DNA of 64,000 nucleotides from CAWCQC01 sp963819905 (lineage in GTDB: Bacteria; Actinomycetota; Thermoleophilia; Gaiellales; Gaiellaceae). The position numbers and the translations under genes are program-made. The DNA is taken from NCBI GenBank assembly GCA_963819905.1, contig CAWFXP010000011.1, positions 62,001 through 126,000 on the forward strand, given 5' to 3'. Below are positions 62,032-64,000 of the stretch, one piece after another. Positions within the stretch are counted from its first letter, which is position 1; every line of letters starts with the position of its first letter. A model generated the notes under the pieces. That model saw only the letters and a program-made list of their open reading frames with translations. It ran no database searches and was not told where the DNA came from.

Positions 62032-64000
62032 GTGGCCGAGGCACGGTATGTAGAGCTCCATTGCCACAGCGCGTACTCGTTCCTGGACGGCGCCTCGCTG
62101 CCCGAGGAGATTGCGGTGCGGGCGGCGGAGCTCGGCTATCCGGCGCTCGCGCTGACCGACCACGACGGCGTCTACGGGTCGCTCGAGTTTGCGCACGCGG
62201 CCAGGGCGCTCGGCCTGCGGGCGATCACCGGCGCCGAGGTGACCCTGAACGGAGGCGCCCACGTCACCCTTCTCGTCGAGTCCCAGCGCGGGTACGCGAA
62301 CCTCTGCCGCCTGCTCACCGAGAGCCATGCGCGCGAGCGGCTCCAGCCGGCGCTCGAGCTCGCCCGCCTGGAGGAGCGAAACGAGGGGCTCGTCTGCCTC
62401 TCGGGCTGCGCGCGCCAGGGGCTCGCCGTGCGCGACCCGAACGCCGCCGCCCGTCTCGCACGGGCCTTTGGGCGTGAGCGCTTCTACGTCGAGCTCCAGC
62501 GGCCGTTCTTGCGCGGCGATGCCCGGCGGAACGCGGCCCTGCGGGAGCTGGCCCGCGATCTGGGCGTCCGCACGGTTGCCACCGGCGACGTCCACGCGCA
62601 CCACCCGAGACGGACGCGGCTTCAGGACGCGCTCGTCGCGATCCGGCTGAAGACGTCGCTGGACGGCTGCGAGCCGGAGCGGCGGGGAAACGACGAGTTC
62701 GCGCTCCAGTCGCCGGCGGCGATGGCCGAACGCTTCTCCGACGACCCGGCAGCGGTCACCGCGACGCTCGAGCTCGCGGAGCGGCTCACGTTCGACCTGA
62801 CGGAGGAGCTCGGCTACCGCTACCCGGACTTCTCGGACGGCTCGGAACCGGCCGACGCGCAGCTGGCACGGCTCTGCCGGCACGCGTTCGAAGGCAGGTA
62901 CCGCCATTCACTGCAGCAGGCGCAGGCGCAGGGACGGCTGGACGAGGAGCTCTCGCTGATCGCCGATCTCGGTCTCTCCGGCTTCTTCCTCCTCCACTGG
63001 GAGGTGCTCGAGCTGGCGCGTGAGATCGCCCTCGAGGTGCGCGGACGGGGCTCGCCGCGCCTGTCGCTGCCGCCGGGCAGGGGGAGGGGAAGCTCGGTCG
63101 GCTCGATCGTCTGCTACCTGACCGGGCTTTCCCACGTCGACCCGATCGCCGCGGGCCTTCCCCTCGGCCGTTTCCTGAACCGTGAGCTCGCCTCGGTGCC
63201 GGACGTCGACCTCGACTTCCCGCGCGACATCCGCGAGAAGCTGATCGTGGCCGTCACCGAGCGCTACGGCCAGGAGCATGCCGCGCTCGTGGCGACCTTC
63301 GCCACCTACCGCTCGCGCGGCGCGATCCGCGAGGTGGGGAAGGCGCTCGGGCTCCCGCCGGCCGAGATCGAGCGGCTCGCCCGCATGTCGGAGGGCTGGG
63401 ACGCCCGCGCCGTCGGGCAGGAGCTCACGTACCTGCCGGATGCCGATGCGAAGCTTCGTGCGCCGCGCTGGCAGGCGTTCGTCGAGCTCTGCGGGGAGAT
63501 CGCGGGCCTCCCGCGCCACATCTCCCAGCACCCGGGAGGAATGATCATCTCCTCGCGGCCGCTCGTCGAGCTCGTTCCGGTCGAGCCCGCGGCCATGGAG
63601 GGGCGCCGGCTCTGCCAGTGGGACAAGGACTCGTGCGCAGATGCCGGTTTCCTCAAGATCGACCTGCTCGGCCTCGGGATGCTCTCCGCCGTCGAGGAGT
63701 GCGTCGACGCGATCGCCCGCCGACACCGGGAGCCGATCGACCTTTCCCGGATCCCGCTCGACGATGCGGCGGTCTACCGGGAGATCCACGATGCCGACAC
63801 CGTCGGGGTCTTCCAGATCGAGAGCCGGGCGCAGATGCAGAGCCTGCTCCGCACCCGCCCCGAGAACCTCGACGATCTCACGATCCAGGTGGCGCTCGTA
63901 CGCCCGGGGCCCATCCAGGGCGGCGCCGTCCATCCGTACATCGAGCGGCGCCAGCGCCGGCGCGAGAGCCCCGATTTCGTACCGCCCTACGAGCACCCGT
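62032..64000 (+). CDS. dnaE2: Error-prone DNA polymerase DnaE2 (ImuC), truncated by the window end
   Basis: C-family polymerase of damage-induced mutagenesis; 656 residues visible, the rest beyond the window. PHP domain start VELHCHSAYSFLDGASLPEEIAVRAAELGYPALALTDHDGVYG, then RGRGSSVGSIVCYLTGLSHVDPI and the catalytic Asp pair in SVPDVDLDFPRDIREKLI, followed by FATYRSRGAIREVGKALGLP, HISQHPGGMIIS and FLKIDLLGLGMLSAVEEC. GTG 62032 follows the acetamidase stop. With ImuB it forms the SOS mutasome; no imuA is in the window. Confidence 0.92.
   Translation, partial: MAEARYVELHCHSAYSFLDGASLPEEIAVRAAELGYPALALTDHDGVYGSLEFAHAARALGLRAITGAEVTLNGGAHVTLLVESQRGYANLCRLLTESHARERLQPALELARLEERNEGLVCLSGCARQGLAVRDPNAAARLARAFGRERFYVELQRPFLRGDARRNAALRELARDLGVRTVATGDVHAHHPRRTRLQDALVAIRLKTSLDGCEPERRGNDEFALQSPAAMAERFSDDPAAVTATLELAERLTFDLTEELGYRYPDFSDGSEPADAQLARLCRHAFEGRYRHSLQQAQAQGRLDEELSLIADLGLSGFFLLHWEVLELAREIALEVRGRGSPRLSLPPGRGRGSSVGSIVCYLTGLSHVDPIAAGLPLGRFLNRELASVPDVDLDFPRDIREKLIVAVTERYGQEHAALVATFATYRSRGAIREVGKALGLPPAEIERLARMSEGWDARAVGQELTYLPDADAKLRAPRWQAFVELCGEIAGLPRHISQHPGGMIISSRPLVELVPVEPAAMEGRRLCQWDKDSCADAGFLKIDLLGLGMLSAVEECVDAIARRHREPIDLSRIPLDDAAVYREIHDADTVGVFQIESRAQMQSLLRTRPENLDDLTIQVALVRPGPIQGGAVHPYIERRQRRRESPDFVPPYEHP

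Overview
The window is about 64 kb of very GC-rich DNA with tightly packed genes. Gene content and order point to an actinobacterium, most likely of a deep class such as Thermoleophilia (Gaiellales/Solirubrobacterales-like); the class is an inference, the phylum is firmer. Supporting signs are the aroC-aroKB-aroQ-pepQ-efp and recN-steA-steB runs, a DUF3866 gene, many GTG starts, four-base stop/start overlaps, and -10 hexamers of the form TANNNT (sometimes GATANT) only 6 to 9 bases before start codons, which indicates leaderless mRNAs.

Layout. 1-1459: end of a histidine-degradation operon (hutU, hutI). 1525-3439: small membrane proteins, a GNAT acetyltransferase and an MBL hydrolase. 3436-10964: translation genes hisS, aspS, mnmA, a DUF948-like protein and alaS. 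10965-14209: an accessory island with a large secreted calcium-repeat protein, AT-richer DNA and a SnoaL-like gene. 14225-20417: ruvX, mltG and the shikimate genes aroE, aroC, aroKB, aroQ, then an Xaa-Pro peptidase. 20482-28083: efp, an AccB protein fused to a carboxyltransferase-like domain, accC, nusB, ispA, a RAYT transposase, tlyA, nadK. 28076-35115: recN, steA, an SRPBCC protein, steB/mctB, a two-domain glycosyltransferase, pyrG. 35403-42883: M20 peptidase, DUF3866, Nudix, ald, deoB, pyrimidine phosphorylase, mutM. 42880-48887: P1-family peptidase, glutaredoxin, recO, glyQ, glyS and the PPDK regulator. 48884-53729: small membrane protein, broken beta-helix gene, DUF4349 protein, ppdK. 53789-58797: kinase/TolB remnant, FHA-protease, rhomboid, comB, photolyase remnant, GNAT. 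58808-64000: lipoprotein, then an SOS mutasome (imuB, DUF6504, an acetamidase-family gene, and dnaE2 running off the end) behind two LexA-type boxes.

How genes work together. The core is a mosaic of conserved housekeeping operons: aminoacyl-tRNA synthesis, chorismate synthesis, the pepQ-efp-accB-accC-nusB block, nucleoside salvage, SteA/SteB cell-division genes, and PPDK with its regulator. Exported or accessory proteins (RTX protein, DUF4349 protein, SnoaL-like, acetamidase) instead have clear Shine-Dalgarno sequences, so two initiation styles coexist.

Cautions. At least twelve genes or gene halves are joined by a +1 frame change, several in essential genes (hisS, aspS, alaS, pyrG), which makes single-base insertions in the sequence the simplest explanation. 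A beta-helix gene shifts the other way, and a kinase gene and a photolyase gene have lost their middles. The most interesting biological signal is the AccB fusion at 21050-22868: its carboxyltransferase-like domain has lost all four metal-site residues while the biotin site is intact.
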